A DNA stretch of 38,081 bases, taken from Marinobacterium sp. (GTDB lineage Bacteria > Pseudomonadota > Gammaproteobacteria > Pseudomonadales > Balneatricaceae). The notes below the pieces were generated by a model. It did no database searches. It was not told the origin of the DNA and saw only the letters and a list, made by a program, of their open reading frames with translations. A program made the translations under genes and the position numbers. Shown here piece by piece: positions 8,388 to 18,091 of the stretch (position 1 is its first letter; each line of letters starts with the position of its first letter). The stretch covers positions 1-38,081 of the forward strand of contig QKGH01000286.1 of the NCBI GenBank assembly GCA_003250495.1. Reading direction: 5' to 3'.

Positions 8388-9578
8388 TTACTCCCCCTCC
8401 AAGCCCTGTACCGGGCGAATCACATTCCAACGACGACAGGAGGGGCACTGCCAGTGCAGCGTGCGTGCGACGTATCCACACTGCACACACTGATAGCGGG
8501 CTTTGCTCTGCTCCAGTTGCCCGGTCAGGCCACGCAGCACCGTAAGGCTTTCACGGGCGCTGGGAGAGCCATACTCCAGATACAGATCGATCAGCCGATT
8601 CAGGCCGCGGATCGAGGGCCGGCTCTTCAGTTCATCCGACAGGTAGCGGCCCGCGGCCACCACGCCGTTACGCTCCTGCACGCGCTCGGCGCGCGCGAGC
8701 ATCACCGTCGTCGAGGGCGAGCGCACCATACACTGATCGAGATAATTTTCATACTGCTGCAGATCGCCCAAGCGCTGATAGCAACGCCGCAGCAACTCGA
8801 CGCTCTCACTGATGAAGATCGGCTCCTGCTCCCGCACCCGCTTCAGCGCCTGTATCGCCGCGGGCCAACGCTCCTGCTCCATCGCCACCCGGGCGATCAG
8901 CAGACTGGCCCGAACCGCCGCGGGGTCCAGCGCCAGCGCATCCCTGGCGCAGGCGGCCGCCTCGCGCAGGCGCTGCCGCGGCAATAGGCCATCGGCGATT
9001 TCACAACAATAGTGTGCCGCGGCGACCCGCAACGCCTGATCCCCCTCTGCGATCAGCCTGCGTGCCTGCTCCAGCGCCTTCTGCCACTCCCCCTCCTTCT
9101 CATAGAGTTTGACCAGCAACGACTGGGCATCCTGGCGCAGCTCGCGTCCGGGGTTATCGCGGATGATCTCGAGCAACAGATTTTCCGCCCGGTCCAGCAG
9201 CCCGATGGCGTCGTAATCCCGCGCCAGCGCAAGCTGGATCTGCAGAAAATCCTGGTGGGCCAGCCCCGGCCGCGCCAGCAGGGTCTGATGCACGCCAATG
9301 GCACGCTCCACTTCGCCTTTGCTGCGCAGCAGACGTGCCAGTGAGAGATGAGCAGGGAGGGTATCGGAGTTGATCTCCAGGGCCTGGATGAAGCTCTCGA
9401 TCGCTTCGTCCGTACGCTCGTTCAGCAGATGGTTGAGCCCCTGGAAATAGGCTCGGTTCAGCTTCGGATCGCTGAAAGTGCTGCCCTGCGAGGAGCGCTT
9501 AGTCTCACGACGGCCGAGCCACCAGCCGATCGCCAGCGCCAGTACCAGCGCCAGCAGGAGCAGAAGATCACTCGCCAT
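8388..9578 (-). CDS. lapB: LPS assembly / LpxC-regulating TPR protein LapB (YciM)
   Basis: LapB is an inner-membrane protein that promotes FtsH-mediated turnover of LpxC and so balances LPS with phospholipid synthesis. The 396-residue product has one N-terminal membrane anchor (about 3-21), followed by the GRRE basic stretch, a series of TPR repeats (about 45-340), and a C-terminal rubredoxin-type metal knuckle with Cys at about 364, 367, 378 and 381 (CVQCGY...CPSC) followed by [12 protein letters not shown]. This matches E. coli YciM almost element for element. The ATG begins one base after the lapA stop, indicating translational coupling. The lapA-lapB pair is conserved. Confidence 0.95.
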   Translation of the reverse strand: MASDLLLLLALVLALAIGWWLGRRETKRSSQGSTFSDPKLNRAYFQGLNHLLNERTDEAIESFIQALEINSDTLPAHLSLARLLRSKGEVERAIGVHQTLLARPGLAHQDFLQIQLALARDYDAIGLLDRAENLLLEIIRDNPGRELRQDAQSLLVKLYEKEGEWQKALEQARRLIAEGDQALRVAAAHYCCEIADGLLPRQRLREAAACARDALALDPAAVRASLLIARVAMEQERWPAAIQALKRVREQEPIFISESVELLRRCYQRLGDLQQYENYLDQCMVRSPSTTVMLARAERVQERNGVVAAGRYLSDELKSRPSIRGLNRLIDLYLEYGSPSARESLTVLRGLTGQLEQSKARYQCVQCGYVARTLHWQCPSCRRWNVIRPVQGLEGE

Positions 9579-9579
9579 T

Positions 9580-9885
9580 TCAGGCGTTTTGTTTCAGTGC
9601 CGCCGTACGCAAGCGATCGATCTCCTGACGCGAAGTCGAGACCTGACGCCGGGCCCTGCCAAGACGCGTGCGCAGTGCGAAGATCGTCACCGCACTGAGC
9701 AATACGCCACAGACACCGCCGGTTACGAACGCCAGAATCAACCACAGCGACAGGGTCGCCTCCGGTAACCGGAAGAACACCAGGTCGATGCTCACCATCT
9801 GGGTATTGTGCACGGTAAACAGTATGCCTACCGCGATGACCAGCAAACCGATGACGGTTGCCAGTAAGGTTTTAAGCCAGTTCAC
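9580..9885 (-). CDS. lapA: Lipopolysaccharide assembly protein LapA
   Basis: Small inner-membrane protein (101 residues) of the DUF1049/LapA family, partner of LapB. Two hydrophobic segments are visible (about 5-24 and 45-67), separated by NTQMVSIDLVFFRLPEATLSL, followed by a charged tail with coiled-coil character. The start is GTG at 9885 (MNWLKTLLATVIG), with GGAGAG about ten bases upstream. It lies between ihfB and lapB, the usual position. Its role is taken from the family. Confidence 0.9.
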   Translation of the reverse strand: MNWLKTLLATVIGLLVIAVGILFTVHNTQMVSIDLVFFRLPEATLSLWLILAFVTGGVCGVLLSAVTIFALRTRLGRARRQVSTSRQEIDRLRTAALKQNA

Positions 9886-9926
9886 CTGCCAGCACTCTCC
9901 TGTAGCTGTTTCAATTTGCGCAGCAC

Positions 9927-10223
9927 TCAGTAGTCATCGTTGAGACTGTCGTTGACCTGATCGCGCAGCTCCTTGCCCGGCTTGAAATGGGGGACGAACT
10001 TTTCCGGTAACGGTACCGACTCCCCGGTCTTCGGATTGCGTCCGATACGCGGAGCCCTGTAGTGCAGAGAAAAGCTGCCGAAGCCACGAATCTCGATGCG
10101 CTCACCGTTAGCCAATGCCTCGGTCATATGGTCAAGCATCGTCTTTACCGCAAGCTCCACATCCTTCACCGATAGTTGGGGATGTGCGTCTATCAGGTGC
10201 TCAATCAGTTCTGACTTGGTCAT
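9927..10223 (-). CDS. ihfB: Integration host factor subunit beta
   Basis: IHF-beta pairs with IHF-alpha to bind and sharply bend DNA at specific sites in replication, recombination and transcription. The 98-residue protein is full length: [10 protein letters not shown] start, the arm [22 protein letters not shown] with the conserved Arg-Gly-Phe-Gly and the intercalating-proline segment [10 protein letters not shown], then [18 protein letters not shown] 10223 has AAGGAGC at good spacing. It sits after rpsA and before lapA, as is standard in Gammaproteobacteria. HU is excluded by the IHF-beta-type N- and C-termini. Confidence 0.95.
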   Translation of the reverse strand: MTKSELIEHLIDAHPQLSVKDVELAVKTMLDHMTEALANGERIEIRGFGSFSLHYRAPRIGRNPKTGESVPLPEKFVPHFKPGKELRDQVNDSLNDDY

Positions 10224-10252
10224 ATCAGCTCCTTGCCGGAGGTTCAGGCTGA

Positions 10253-10278
10253 CCAGCCGGCCGTCGCCGGCCGACTGG
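10253..10278 (-). terminator. Strong GC hairpin after rpsA
   Basis: A 26-base element folds into an 11-bp stem with one mismatch (CCAG...CTGG outer, CGGCCG-type inner) and a four-base loop, 12 bases downstream of the rpsA stop. There is no T-run, so it is more likely a processing or partial-termination signal between rpsA and ihfB than a full intrinsic terminator. Confidence 0.4.
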
Positions 10279-10290
10279 CTCCCAGGCCGA

Positions 10291-11973
10291 TCAGCTATCG
10301 CGCTTATCCATTTGCGCCTTGATCAGATCGCCTATAGTCGTCGGCCCGGCCGTTTCGGGCGTATGTTCCTGTACGGATTTCAGGGCCTCTTTCTGTTGCT
10401 GCATCTCCACCTGGCGTACCGACAGGTTGATCACGCGGTTACGGCGGTCGACGCTGATGATCGCCGCTTCGATCTCGCTGCCGACGCTCAGTTCGGTGGT
10501 CAGATCGTCGATCCGGTCGCGCGACAGCTCGGATACTTTCAGCAAGCCCTCGACCCCTTCGGTCAGCTCGACGGTAGCCTGGCGCGGCGTTACCTCAACC
10601 ACTTTCCCCTGCACCAGGGCGCCCTTGCTGTTCTGATCGACATATTCGATAAACGGGTCGGAGTTCAGCTGCTTGATACCCAGCGCGATGCGTTCCCGCT
10701 CCGGATCGACGGACAGGACCTGCGTATCGACCTCCTGCCCCTTGCTGAACTGTTTGACGACCTCTTCGCCGGCCTCATCCCAGGACAGGTCGGACAGATG
10801 AACCAGCCCGTCGATCCCCCCTTCCAAACCGACAAAGATACCGAAATCGGTGATCGACTTGATGGCGCCGCTGATACGATCGCCCTTCTTGTAACGCGAA
10901 GCAAAAGCCTGCCAGGGGTTCTGCTGGCACTGCTTCATCCCCAGCGAGATGCGGCGCCGCTGCTGATCGATATCGAGGATCATCACCTCGATCTCCTGAC
11001 CGATCTGCACCACCTTGGAGGGGTGAATATTCTTGTTGGTCCAGTCCATTTCAGACACGTGCACCAGGCCTTCGACCCCTTCGCCGATCTCGGCAAAACA
11101 GCCATAGTCGGTCAGGTTGGTGACCCGCGCCTTGACCCGGTCGCCGACGTTGTACTCCTTGGTCAGCTGCGTCCACGGATCTTCCTGCAGCTGCTTCAAG
11201 CCGAGCGATACGCGGCTGCGTTCGCGATCGAACTTGAGTACTTTGACATCGATCTCGTCACCGATCTTGAGCACTTCACTGGGGTGTTTGACACGTTTCC
11301 AGGCGATATCGGTGATGTGCAGCAGACCGTCGATGCCGCCCAGGTCGATAAAGGCGCCGTAATCGGTGAGGTTCTTGACCACACCCTTGACGACCACACC
11401 CTCTTCCATTTTTTCCAGCAGCTTTTCGCGCTCTTCGCTGTAGGCGGCTTCCAGCACCGCACGTCGGGAGACGACGATATTGTTGCTACGGGCGTCGAGC
11501 TTGACCAGTTTGAACTCCAGCTCCTGCCCCTCCAGATGGGAGGTATCGCGCAACGGCCGGACATCGACCAGCGAACCCGGCAGGAAGGCGTTGATGCCGT
11601 TGACGTCGACCGTCAAACCGCCGCGCACCTTGCCGGTGATATGACCGGTGACGGTCTCTTCCGCGGCATAAGCCTTTTCGAGGACCGCCCAGGCTTCGGC
11701 GCGCTTGGCCTTTTCACGTGACAGCAGAGTTGAGCCGAAACCGTCTTCGAGCGCTTCCAGCGCCACCTTGACCTCATCGCCGACCTTCAGGGTGATCTCC
11801 CCGTTGTCGTTGCGGAACTGCTCGACCGGGATGACCCCCTCCGACTTCAGTCCCGCGTTGACGATCACGAAATCGTTCTCGATCGCCACGACCGTACCGG
11901 TCACAATGGAGCCAGGCGCCATATCAAGCTCTTTCAGGCTCTCTTCAAACAGCTCAGCAAAACTCTCGCTCAT
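10291..11973 (-). CDS. rpsA: 30S ribosomal protein S1
   Basis: S1 binds mRNA on the 30S subunit and helps unfold and position structured leaders. The product (560 residues from [12 protein letters not shown]) contains six S1 OB-fold repeats, with the typical motif [19 protein letters not shown] in the third and related [18 protein letters not shown] and [19 protein letters not shown] segments in the next two. Length is the standard 555-560. An in-frame ATG two codons earlier (11979) is possible; the E. coli-like MSES start is preferred, with GAGG ten bases upstream. It follows cmk by 27 bases, the conserved cmk-rpsA arrangement. Confidence 0.97.
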   Translation of the reverse strand: MSESFAELFEESLKELDMAPGSIVTGTVVAIENDFVIVNAGLKSEGVIPVEQFRNDNGEITLKVGDEVKVALEALEDGFGSTLLSREKAKRAEAWAVLEKAYAAEETVTGHITGKVRGGLTVDVNGINAFLPGSLVDVRPLRDTSHLEGQELEFKLVKLDARSNNIVVSRRAVLEAAYSEEREKLLEKMEEGVVVKGVVKNLTDYGAFIDLGGIDGLLHITDIAWKRVKHPSEVLKIGDEIDVKVLKFDRERSRVSLGLKQLQEDPWTQLTKEYNVGDRVKARVTNLTDYGCFAEIGEGVEGLVHVSEMDWTNKNIHPSKVVQIGQEIEVMILDIDQQRRRISLGMKQCQQNPWQAFASRYKKGDRISGAIKSITDFGIFVGLEGGIDGLVHLSDLSWDEAGEEVVKQFSKGQEVDTQVLSVDPERERIALGIKQLNSDPFIEYVDQNSKGALVQGKVVEVTPRQATVELTEGVEGLLKVSELSRDRIDDLTTELSVGSEIEAAIISVDRRNRVINLSVRQVEMQQQKEALKSVQEHTPETAGPTTIGDLIKAQMDKRDS

Positions 11974-12000
11974 CACCATCGGTCCTCAAAATGGAGCCGC

Positions 12001-12693
12001 TTAGCGCAGCCCTCTGTGTCTGGCTTCGTCCAGCACCGCCTGTAGCACCTCCTCAATCGTCATTTGGGTGGTGTCCAGAATCACCGCGTCTGGCGCCGGC
12101 TTCAGGGGCGCCACAGCGCGGTTCATATCGCGGGCGTCACGCACTCGGATATCGTCTAGTATTTCACCAAGGCTAGCACCCACACCCTTGCTAATCAACT
12201 GGTTATATCGACGCCTCGCGCGCTCTTCTGCACTCGCATCGAGATAGATTTTCAGATCGGCGGCGGGAAACACGACAGTCCCCATATCCCGGCCGTCGGC
12301 AATCAGCCCCGGCAGATGGGCAAAGTCGCGCTGGCGGCTCAACAGCGCATCGCGAACCGGACCGAGAGCGGCCACCACGGACGCTTCGGAACCGGTCTCC
12401 TCGGTACGGATCGCCTGGGTCACCTCCTCCCCCTCGAGGACGATCTGCAACTCATCGCCATCGCCGCTGACAAAGCGGACATCGAGGTGGGCGGCCAGTA
12501 CGACCAGCGCCTCCACATCGTCCAGTGCCACGCCGTGATGGCGTGCTGCCAGCGCCGTCAGGCGATAGAGCGCTCCGCTATCGAGCAGTTGCCAGCCCAG
12601 TCGCTGTGCCAGCAGCCGACAGATCGTTCCTTTACCCGATCCTCCCGGTCCGTCGACAGTGATGACCGGGACCTGTTGTTCGCGGCTGACCAT
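12001..12693 (-). CDS. cmk: Cytidylate kinase
   Basis: Cmk phosphorylates CMP and dCMP using ATP, recycling CMP from RNA and lipid metabolism. The 230-residue product has the P-loop GPGGSGKGT (15-23), the nucleotide-binding [21 protein letters not shown] segment, and the lid RARRRYNQL. The length fits the long bacterial CMP kinase with its NMP-binding insert. ATG 12693 overlaps the aroA stop by one base (TGATG) and has GGAGGAGGG upstream, so it is translationally coupled to tyrA-aroA. Confidence 0.96.
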   Translation of the reverse strand: MVSREQQVPVITVDGPGGSGKGTICRLLAQRLGWQLLDSGALYRLTALAARHHGVALDDVEALVVLAAHLDVRFVSGDGDELQIVLEGEEVTQAIRTEETGSEASVVAALGPVRDALLSRQRDFAHLPGLIADGRDMGTVVFPAADLKIYLDASAEERARRRYNQLISKGVGASLGEILDDIRVRDARDMNRAVAPLKPAPDAVILDTTQMTIEEVLQAVLDEARHRGLR

Positions 12694-14900
12694 CAGCCCT
12701 CCTCCTTATATATATCGATACCTAATCGGCGGGCCTGTTCGACGAACTCGGGGAACACCTGAGCCACGGAGCCGCACGCGCTGACTTCGATCTGGCCCTG
12801 GGCAATCGCGGCGGCCACCGTCGCCGCCATCGCCACCCGATAGTCGCCGCCGCAACTGATACAACCGGCGTGCAAGCGCCCGCCCTCGATCGCCAGCCCC
12901 TCGGCACCGCGCTCGATACGCGCCCCCAGGGCACACAGCAGCTCGACCATCCGCTCCACCGAGGGATAGCGGCTGCCGGCGTCGAATCGCAGGAGGGTAC
13001 GCCCGCTGGCCGCGACGGCGGCGACCAGCAGCAACGGCAACTCGTCCCGCATCGTCGTCCAGTGCTCGGGCCCGAATTCGCCCCCTCGCAACGGGGCATA
13101 ACGGATCTGCAGATCGGCGACCGGCTCCCCGCCCTGCTCCCGGCATTCGAGCAACTGGATATCGGCGCCCATCGCCGTCAGCACCGCCAGCAAGCCGTTC
13201 CGGGTCGGGTTGACGCCGACCCCCTGTAGCCGGATCTCGGAGCCCGGCGTGATGCTCGCCGCAACGATGAAATTGGCCGCCATCGACCAGTCGGCCGGCA
13301 CCCGCAGGCGCTGCGCCTGCAGGCTGGAAACCGCGCTGACACACAGCTGGCCCGCGTCATCGACCGGGGCACAACCGAAGCTCGCCAGCATGCGTTCGGT
13401 ATGGTCGCGGGTCGGCGTCTGCTGCGTCATGCAGATCGGCTCCTGGCTGTAGAGCCCCGCCAGCAACAGCGCCGACTTGACCTGGGCACTGCGCAACGGC
13501 AATGGCGCCGTTACGCCATGCAAGGTCTGTCCGCCGCGGATACGTAACGGCGGTCGCCCATCCTCTGCACCCTGGATATCTGCACCGATCCGGCACAGCG
13601 GCTCGATCACGCTGCGCATCGATTCGCACATCAGCCCGTCATCGCCATACAGCTCGGTATCGAACGGCTGCGCCGCCAGCAACCCGGCCAGCAGTCGCAT
13701 CGAGGTGCCGGAGCCGCCCAGATAGAGGGCACCCGCCGGGCGCCGCAAGCCGTGCAGTCCCACCCCATAGACCCGCACCATCCCCAGGTGCGGTCCCTCG
13801 ATCACGACGCCGAGATCACGCAGTGCCTGCAGTGTCGCCAGGCTGTCCTCGCTCTCGAGGAACCCCTCGATATCGCTGATCCCGTCGGCGAGCGCCGCCA
13901 GCATGATGGCGCGATGAGAGATGGAACGGTCGCCGGGGACCTCCGCCCGTCCAGACAGTGCGCCGGCGGCGCGGACGATGAAGCGTAACGGATGTTTGTG
14001 TAGATCGGGTGAATAGGCCGAGCGTGCCAGGATACGCGAGAAGTGTTCCCGCGACGCCTTGGCACGGGTGAAGATCCCCAGCAGCGACTGGCTGTCGCCC
14101 GCGGCGATCGCCGCGCGCAACCGTCCAACACCGGCCGTGAAGCGATCGATCTGCGCCAGCAACTGGTCGCGATTGGCAAAACAGATGTCGTGCCACATGG
14201 TCGGGTCGCTGGCCGCGATGCGGGTAAAGTCCCTGAAACCACCGGCGGCATAGCGGAAAATATCGGTATTCTCCGCCTCCTGCGCCAGCGTATCGACCAG
14301 CGAAAACGCCAGCAGATGGGGCAGATGGCTGGTCGCCGCCAACACCTCGTCATGGCGCTGCACATCCATCTGCAGCACCTCGGCACCGACCGCCTGCCAC
14401 AACCGCGCTAGCGCCAGCGTGGCCTCGGGGCTCGACTCCGGCAGCGGCGTCAGGATCACCTTGCGGCGCACGAACATCTCCGCATCCGATGCCGCCACAC
14501 CGCTCTTCTCGGTACCGGCAATCGGATGCCCCGGCACGAAACCCGGCGGCAGCCGTTCGAACTGCCGCCGCGCCGCGGCGACGATATTGCCCTTGGTGCT
14601 GCCGACATCGGACAACAGGGTATTGGGACGCAGATGGGGACGGACCTGGTCGAGTACCGTCTCCATCACCTTGACCGGCACCGCGAGGACCACCAGATCC
14701 GCCTCGGCCACTGCCGCCGGTAACGACTCGGCGACGCGGTCGATAACACCCAAGGTCACGCCGAGCTCGCACTCCGCCCGGTTGAGATCGTAGCCGACCA
14801 CCTCCTCCACGACATGCCGGCTGCGTAGCGCACGCGCCAGGGAGCCGCCGATCAGTCCGAGACCGACGATCAGCACCTTACGGGTGGAGAAACTCAGCAC
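12693..14900 (-). CDS. Fused prephenate dehydrogenase / EPSP synthase; EPSPS half looks degenerate
   Basis: A 735-residue fusion of TyrA and AroA, an arrangement known from pseudomonads. Residues 1-300 are an intact prephenate dehydrogenase: NAD motif GLGLIGGS (13-20), [20 protein letters not shown] (124-135), [13 protein letters not shown] and [17 protein letters not shown]. Residues about 310-735 align along the whole EPSP synthase fold ([34 protein letters not shown]), but active-site residues are changed. E. coli Lys22 is Arg325, Arg124 is Glu426, the Lys340-Glu341 pair of the KESDR motif is Pro646-Ser647, and His385 is Tyr687. Asp313 (Asp619), Arg344 (Arg650) and Arg386 (Arg688) remain. 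So tyrosine-pathway activity is likely and EPSPS activity doubtful. The GTG at 14900 overlaps the hisC end and has GAGG eight bases upstream; a TTG at 14930 is the alternative. Confidence 0.9.
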   Translation of the reverse strand: MLSFSTRKVLIVGLGLIGGSLARALRSRHVVEEVVGYDLNRAECELGVTLGVIDRVAESLPAAVAEADLVVLAVPVKVMETVLDQVRPHLRPNTLLSDVGSTKGNIVAAARRQFERLPPGFVPGHPIAGTEKSGVAASDAEMFVRRKVILTPLPESSPEATLALARLWQAVGAEVLQMDVQRHDEVLAATSHLPHLLAFSLVDTLAQEAENTDIFRYAAGGFRDFTRIAASDPTMWHDICFANRDQLLAQIDRFTAGVGRLRAAIAAGDSQSLLGIFTRAKASREHFSRILARSAYSPDLHKHPLRFIVRAAGALSGRAEVPGDRSISHRAIMLAALADGISDIEGFLESEDSLATLQALRDLGVVIEGPHLGMVRVYGVGLHGLRRPAGALYLGGSGTSMRLLAGLLAAQPFDTELYGDDGLMCESMRSVIEPLCRIGADIQGAEDGRPPLRIRGGQTLHGVTAPLPLRSAQVKSALLLAGLYSQEPICMTQQTPTRDHTERMLASFGCAPVDDAGQLCVSAVSSLQAQRLRVPADWSMAANFIVAASITPGSEIRLQGVGVNPTRNGLLAVLTAMGADIQLLECREQGGEPVADLQIRYAPLRGGEFGPEHWTTMRDELPLLLVAAVAASGRTLLRFDAGSRYPSVERMVELLCALGARIERGAEGLAIEGGRLHAGCISCGGDYRVAMAATVAAAIAQGQIEVSACGSVAQVFPEFVEQARRLGIDIYKEEG

Positions 14901-16000
14901 GCCAACACCCTCGCCAGCGCCTCCAGGCAACGACGGTTCTCCGCCTCCAGGCCGACGCTGATACGCAGGTGGTGCGGCATCGCATAGTTATCCAGCGGTC
15001 TCAAGATCACCCCTTCACGCAGCAGCGCCTGGTAGATCGGCGCCGTCGGCCGTGCCATATCCACGGTGACGAAGTTCCCGAACGACGGGATGTACTCGAG
15101 CCCAAGCGCCGTTAACCCGGCACAGAGCTGGCTCATGCCGGCGGCGTTGACCTCGATACTGCGCCGCAGGTACGCCTCATCGCCGAGCACCGCCTCTGCC
15201 GCGGCCAGGGCCGGGACATTGACGTTGAACGGCTCCCGCACCCGGTTCATCAGATCGGTGATCACCCGGTCCGCCACGGCGAAGCCGACGCGCAGACCGG
15301 CCAACCCGAACGCCTTGGAGAAGGTGCGCAACACCACCAGGTTCGGATAACGCGTCCGCAGCGCCAGCCCGTTGGCCAGCCCCTGGGCCGGATCGACATA
15401 CTCGGTGTAGGCCTCGTCCAACACCACGACCACCTGTTCCGGTACCGCATCGAGAAATGCCACCAGCTCGGGGCCAGTGAACGCGGTGCCGGTCGGGTTG
15501 TTCGGATTGGCTAGGAAGATGATGCGGGTACGCGGCGTCACGGCCGCCGCCATGGCAGCGAGATCGTGGGCGTAATCCCTGGCCGGGACAATCCGGGCCT
15601 GGGCATTGCACGCCTTGACCGCCATCGCATAGGCGATAAAGGAGTATTCCGAGTAGATCACCTCGTCATCCGGATGCAGAAACACCCGGGCGATCATATT
15701 CAGCAGTTCGTTGGAGCCGTTGCCGAGCGTGATGCACTCCGGGTCTATCCCATAGCGGGTCGACAGCGCCCGCTTCAGACGGTAGCCCGAACCATCCGGA
15801 TACAGGTGCATCTCGGCCAGCGCATCCCGCGCCGCGGCCAGCGCAACCGGGCTCGGCCCCAGCGGATTTTCGTTGCTGGCCAGCTTGACGATATCTTTCA
15901 CTCCCAACTCACGCTCCAGCTCGGATGCCGGTTTGCCAGGACGATAGGGTTGGAGTGAGGCAACGCCGCCGGTTGCCAGCGCAATAAAGTCAGCACTCAT
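14894..16000 (-). CDS. hisC: Histidinol-phosphate / aromatic aminotransferase, HisC-like
   Basis: PLP-dependent class I/II aminotransferase of 368 residues. Seen: LASNENPLGPSP near the N-terminus, ANPNNPTGTAF, the tyrosine-containing LDEAYTEYVDP, and the PLP lysine motif FSKAFGLAGLRVG, all HisC-type. HisC enzymes convert histidinol phosphate and 2-oxoglutarate. Copies placed between pheA and tyrA, as here, are thought also to transaminate aromatic precursors (phenylpyruvate, hydroxyphenylpyruvate). ATG 16000 follows GAGGA by nine bases. The stop overlaps the GTG start of tyrA-aroA. Confidence 0.9.
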   Translation of the reverse strand: MSADFIALATGGVASLQPYRPGKPASELERELGVKDIVKLASNENPLGPSPVALAAARDALAEMHLYPDGSGYRLKRALSTRYGIDPECITLGNGSNELLNMIARVFLHPDDEVIYSEYSFIAYAMAVKACNAQARIVPARDYAHDLAAMAAAVTPRTRIIFLANPNNPTGTAFTGPELVAFLDAVPEQVVVVLDEAYTEYVDPAQGLANGLALRTRYPNLVVLRTFSKAFGLAGLRVGFAVADRVITDLMNRVREPFNVNVPALAAAEAVLGDEAYLRRSIEVNAAGMSQLCAGLTALGLEYIPSFGNFVTVDMARPTAPIYQALLREGVILRPLDNYAMPHHLRISVGLEAENRRCLEALARVLAC

Positions 16001-16037
16001 GGTGCTTAATCCTCTCTATCCCGAACGGGGATACTGA

Positions 16038-16919
16038 TCAGAGAACGGCACAGGGAAAAGAACCGAGCCACTTGACGGCAGCGCCGGCAGACAGCAACGC
16101 CTGCTGCAACTGTTGCAGTGACTCCTCGTCCCCATGCCCCTGTAGTTCGATATAGAGTTGGCGAGAGTTGGAACCGTGCAGCGTCCGGGTCACCGGCGCC
16201 GCCTCGGCCTGGAGCAGCGCCAGCGGTTCGGACCCGGCGCCGGGTGTCAGCAGCAGGGCGCTCTTGTCCGCGCCGCTGGGGCCCACGTGCTGGCGACCGA
16301 GGACCAGAAACTCGACCCGGGTGTCGCTGTCGCCGCTGCGCCCGTGCTGGTGGATGCAGACCGCCACCTCGCCACAGGGACGCAGCTCGGTCAGCGCCAA
16401 CTGCGCGATCAGCGCATCGGCCACCGTGGCGCTCAGCGGCACCACTCCGTAATCGGCAGCTTTCTGCTCCAGGGCGCGAAACACGCTGGGCAGATCGTCC
16501 AGCACCGTGCACCGGGCGCTGTGACCGAAGTGCTTGGTCGCCGCCTGTTCGGCCAGCGCGGCGCCCACCCCGGGGGCGCCGGCAAAGACCACCTGCAGCG
16601 GTTGTTCATGCGCCAGGCAGACCGACATGATCTCCCGGAACAGACGCGCCACTTCCGCCGCCGGCAGCGGCCCTTCATTGCGGGCCATGACGGCCCGCAA
16701 TACCTGCGCCTCGCGTTCCGGCCGGTAGAATACGGCGTCCTCGCTGTCGAAACGGGCCTTGATCTGCGCTACCTGCTGCGCACATTGGGCCCGGGCGTTG
16801 AACAGTTGCTGGATCTCGCGATCGATGCGGTCGATCTCCCCGCGTACCACGGCCAGCGCCTGCTCCTGGGTTTCAACCACCCCTGAGTCACTGCCCGGCT
16901 GGGCTGTTGGTTCGGTCAT
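16038..16919 (-). CDS. pheA: PheA-like chorismate mutase with a degenerate, shortened prephenate dehydratase domain
   Basis: Pseudomonad P-proteins have about 365 residues; this one has 293. The AroQ chorismate mutase (about 18-106) looks complete: Arg26, Arg43, Lys54 and the YRPEREAQVL segment with Arg66 correspond to catalytic positions. The prephenate dehydratase part (108-209) is damaged. The GPEGTFS signature is AGAPGVGAAL and ENSTEG is LSATVAD. About 60-70 residues between CGEVAVCIH and FLVLGRQ are missing, and the Thr-Arg-Phe catalytic motif survives only as DTRVEF. The ACT regulatory region (about 217-293) ends with the expected LGSFPCAVL, but its phenylalanine-binding motifs are weak. 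It is in frame throughout. ATG 16919 has GGAGAGG five bases upstream. Likely a chorismate mutase with lost dehydratase activity. Confidence 0.88.
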   Translation of the reverse strand: MTEPTAQPGSDSGVVETQEQALAVVRGEIDRIDREIQQLFNARAQCAQQVAQIKARFDSEDAVFYRPEREAQVLRAVMARNEGPLPAAEVARLFREIMSVCLAHEQPLQVVFAGAPGVGAALAEQAATKHFGHSARCTVLDDLPSVFRALEQKAADYGVVPLSATVADALIAQLALTELRPCGEVAVCIHQHGRSGDSDTRVEFLVLGRQHVGPSGADKSALLLTPGAGSEPLALLQAEAAPVTRTLHGSNSRQLYIELQGHGDEESLQQLQQALLSAGAAVKWLGSFPCAVL

Positions 16920-16954
16920 CCGCACCTCTCCGTCACTCTCCCGCCACCCCATGT

Positions 16955-18037
16955 TTAGCCGTGTACCCGCTCAAACTCCTGCATGAACGCCACCAGCGCC
17001 GCCACCGACTCCTCGCCGACGGCGTTGTAGATACTGGCGCGCATCCCGCCGACGGAGCGGTGCCCTTTCAGGTTCAGCAGGCCGGCCGCTTCCGCCTCGC
17101 TGAGGAACGGCTTGTCCAGCGCACTGTCCGCCAGCGTGAACGGCACGTTCATGATCGAACGGTTCGGCTTGGCGATCGGGTTGGCATAGAAGGCGGAGGC
17201 GTCGATGGCGCTGTACAGCATCTCCGCCTTGCGCAGGTTGCGCTGCGCCATCGCCTCGACACCGCCCTGCGCCTTCAGCCACTTGAACACCAGGCCGGTC
17301 ATGTACCAGGCGAAGGTCGGCGGCGTGTTGTTCATCGAGTCGGCGTCGGCATGCAGTTTGTAGTCGTACATGCTCGGCGTGCCGGCCAGGGTCTGTCCCA
17401 GCAGATCCTCGCGCACGATCACCACGGTCAGGCCGGCCGGGCCGATGTTCTTCTGCGCCCCGGCGTAGATCAGGCCGTAACGGCTGACATCGATCGGACG
17501 CGACAGGATGTCGGAGGACATATCGGCCACCAGCGGCACCGCGCCGGTCTGCGGCACATAGTCGAACTCCAGACCGCCGATGGTTTCGTTGGTGGTGTAG
17601 TGCACGTAGGCGGCATTGCTGTCGAGCTTGAGCTCGTCCTGGCCCGGCACGCGCAGGAAACTGTCGGCTTCGCTGGACGCGGCCAGGTTGATGCTGGCGT
17701 AGCGCTTGGCTTCCTTCATCGCCTTGCCGGACCAGATCCCGGTGTTGATATAGTCCGCCGAGCCCTTACCCCGCAGCAGGTTCATCGGCACCATGCTGAA
17801 CTGACTGGTCGCCCCACCCTGCAGGAACAGCACCTTGTAGTTTGCCGGGATCGACAGCAGGTCGCGCAGGTCCTGTTCGGCGGTTTCGGCAACCGACACG
17901 AACTCGGCACTGCGGTGGCTCATCTCCATGATCGAGAGCCCTTTACCATGCCAATCCAGCATCTCCTGCTGAGCTTGTTCCAGAACCTCCTGCGGCAGCG
18001 CAGCGGGACCTGCGCTGAAGTTGTGCTTACGTGTCAC
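16955..18037 (-). CDS. serC: Phosphoserine aminotransferase
   Basis: SerC makes 3-phosphoserine from 3-phosphohydroxypyruvate with glutamate (and acts in the PLP pathway in many bacteria). The 360-residue product begins [19 protein letters not shown], the diagnostic SerC start. It carries [18 protein letters not shown] and the PLP lysine in [19 protein letters not shown], and ends [20 protein letters not shown]. Start is GTG 18037 with GGAG nine bases upstream; the in-frame extension to 18079 lacks family similarity. It lies between gyrA and pheA, as in pseudomonads. Confidence 0.96.
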   Translation of the reverse strand: MTRKHNFSAGPAALPQEVLEQAQQEMLDWHGKGLSIMEMSHRSAEFVSVAETAEQDLRDLLSIPANYKVLFLQGGATSQFSMVPMNLLRGKGSADYINTGIWSGKAMKEAKRYASINLAASSEADSFLRVPGQDELKLDSNAAYVHYTTNETIGGLEFDYVPQTGAVPLVADMSSDILSRPIDVSRYGLIYAGAQKNIGPAGLTVVIVREDLLGQTLAGTPSMYDYKLHADADSMNNTPPTFAWYMTGLVFKWLKAQGGVEAMAQRNLRKAEMLYSAIDASAFYANPIAKPNRSIMNVPFTLADSALDKPFLSEAEAAGLLNLKGHRSVGGMRASIYNAVGEESVAALVAFMQEFERVHG

Positions 18038-18067
18038 TCTGTTTGACTCCAGACAAGGAAAACGGGC

Positions 18068-18088
18068 ACGGGAGCCCAAGGCTCCCGT
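18068..18088 (-). terminator. Hairpin just after gyrA
   Basis: ACGGGAGCC (18068-18076) pairs perfectly with GGCTCCCGT (18080-18088) around a three-base loop. It begins four bases beyond the gyrA stop. On the - strand a weak GTTTTCCTT follows a few bases later. It probably attenuates transcription between gyrA and serC. Confidence 0.55.
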
Positions 18089-18091
18089 TGA

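Noticed and set aside
10096-11721. 541-codon open frame on the + strand
   Set aside because: Antisense shadow of rpsA; repetitive only because S1 repeats are.
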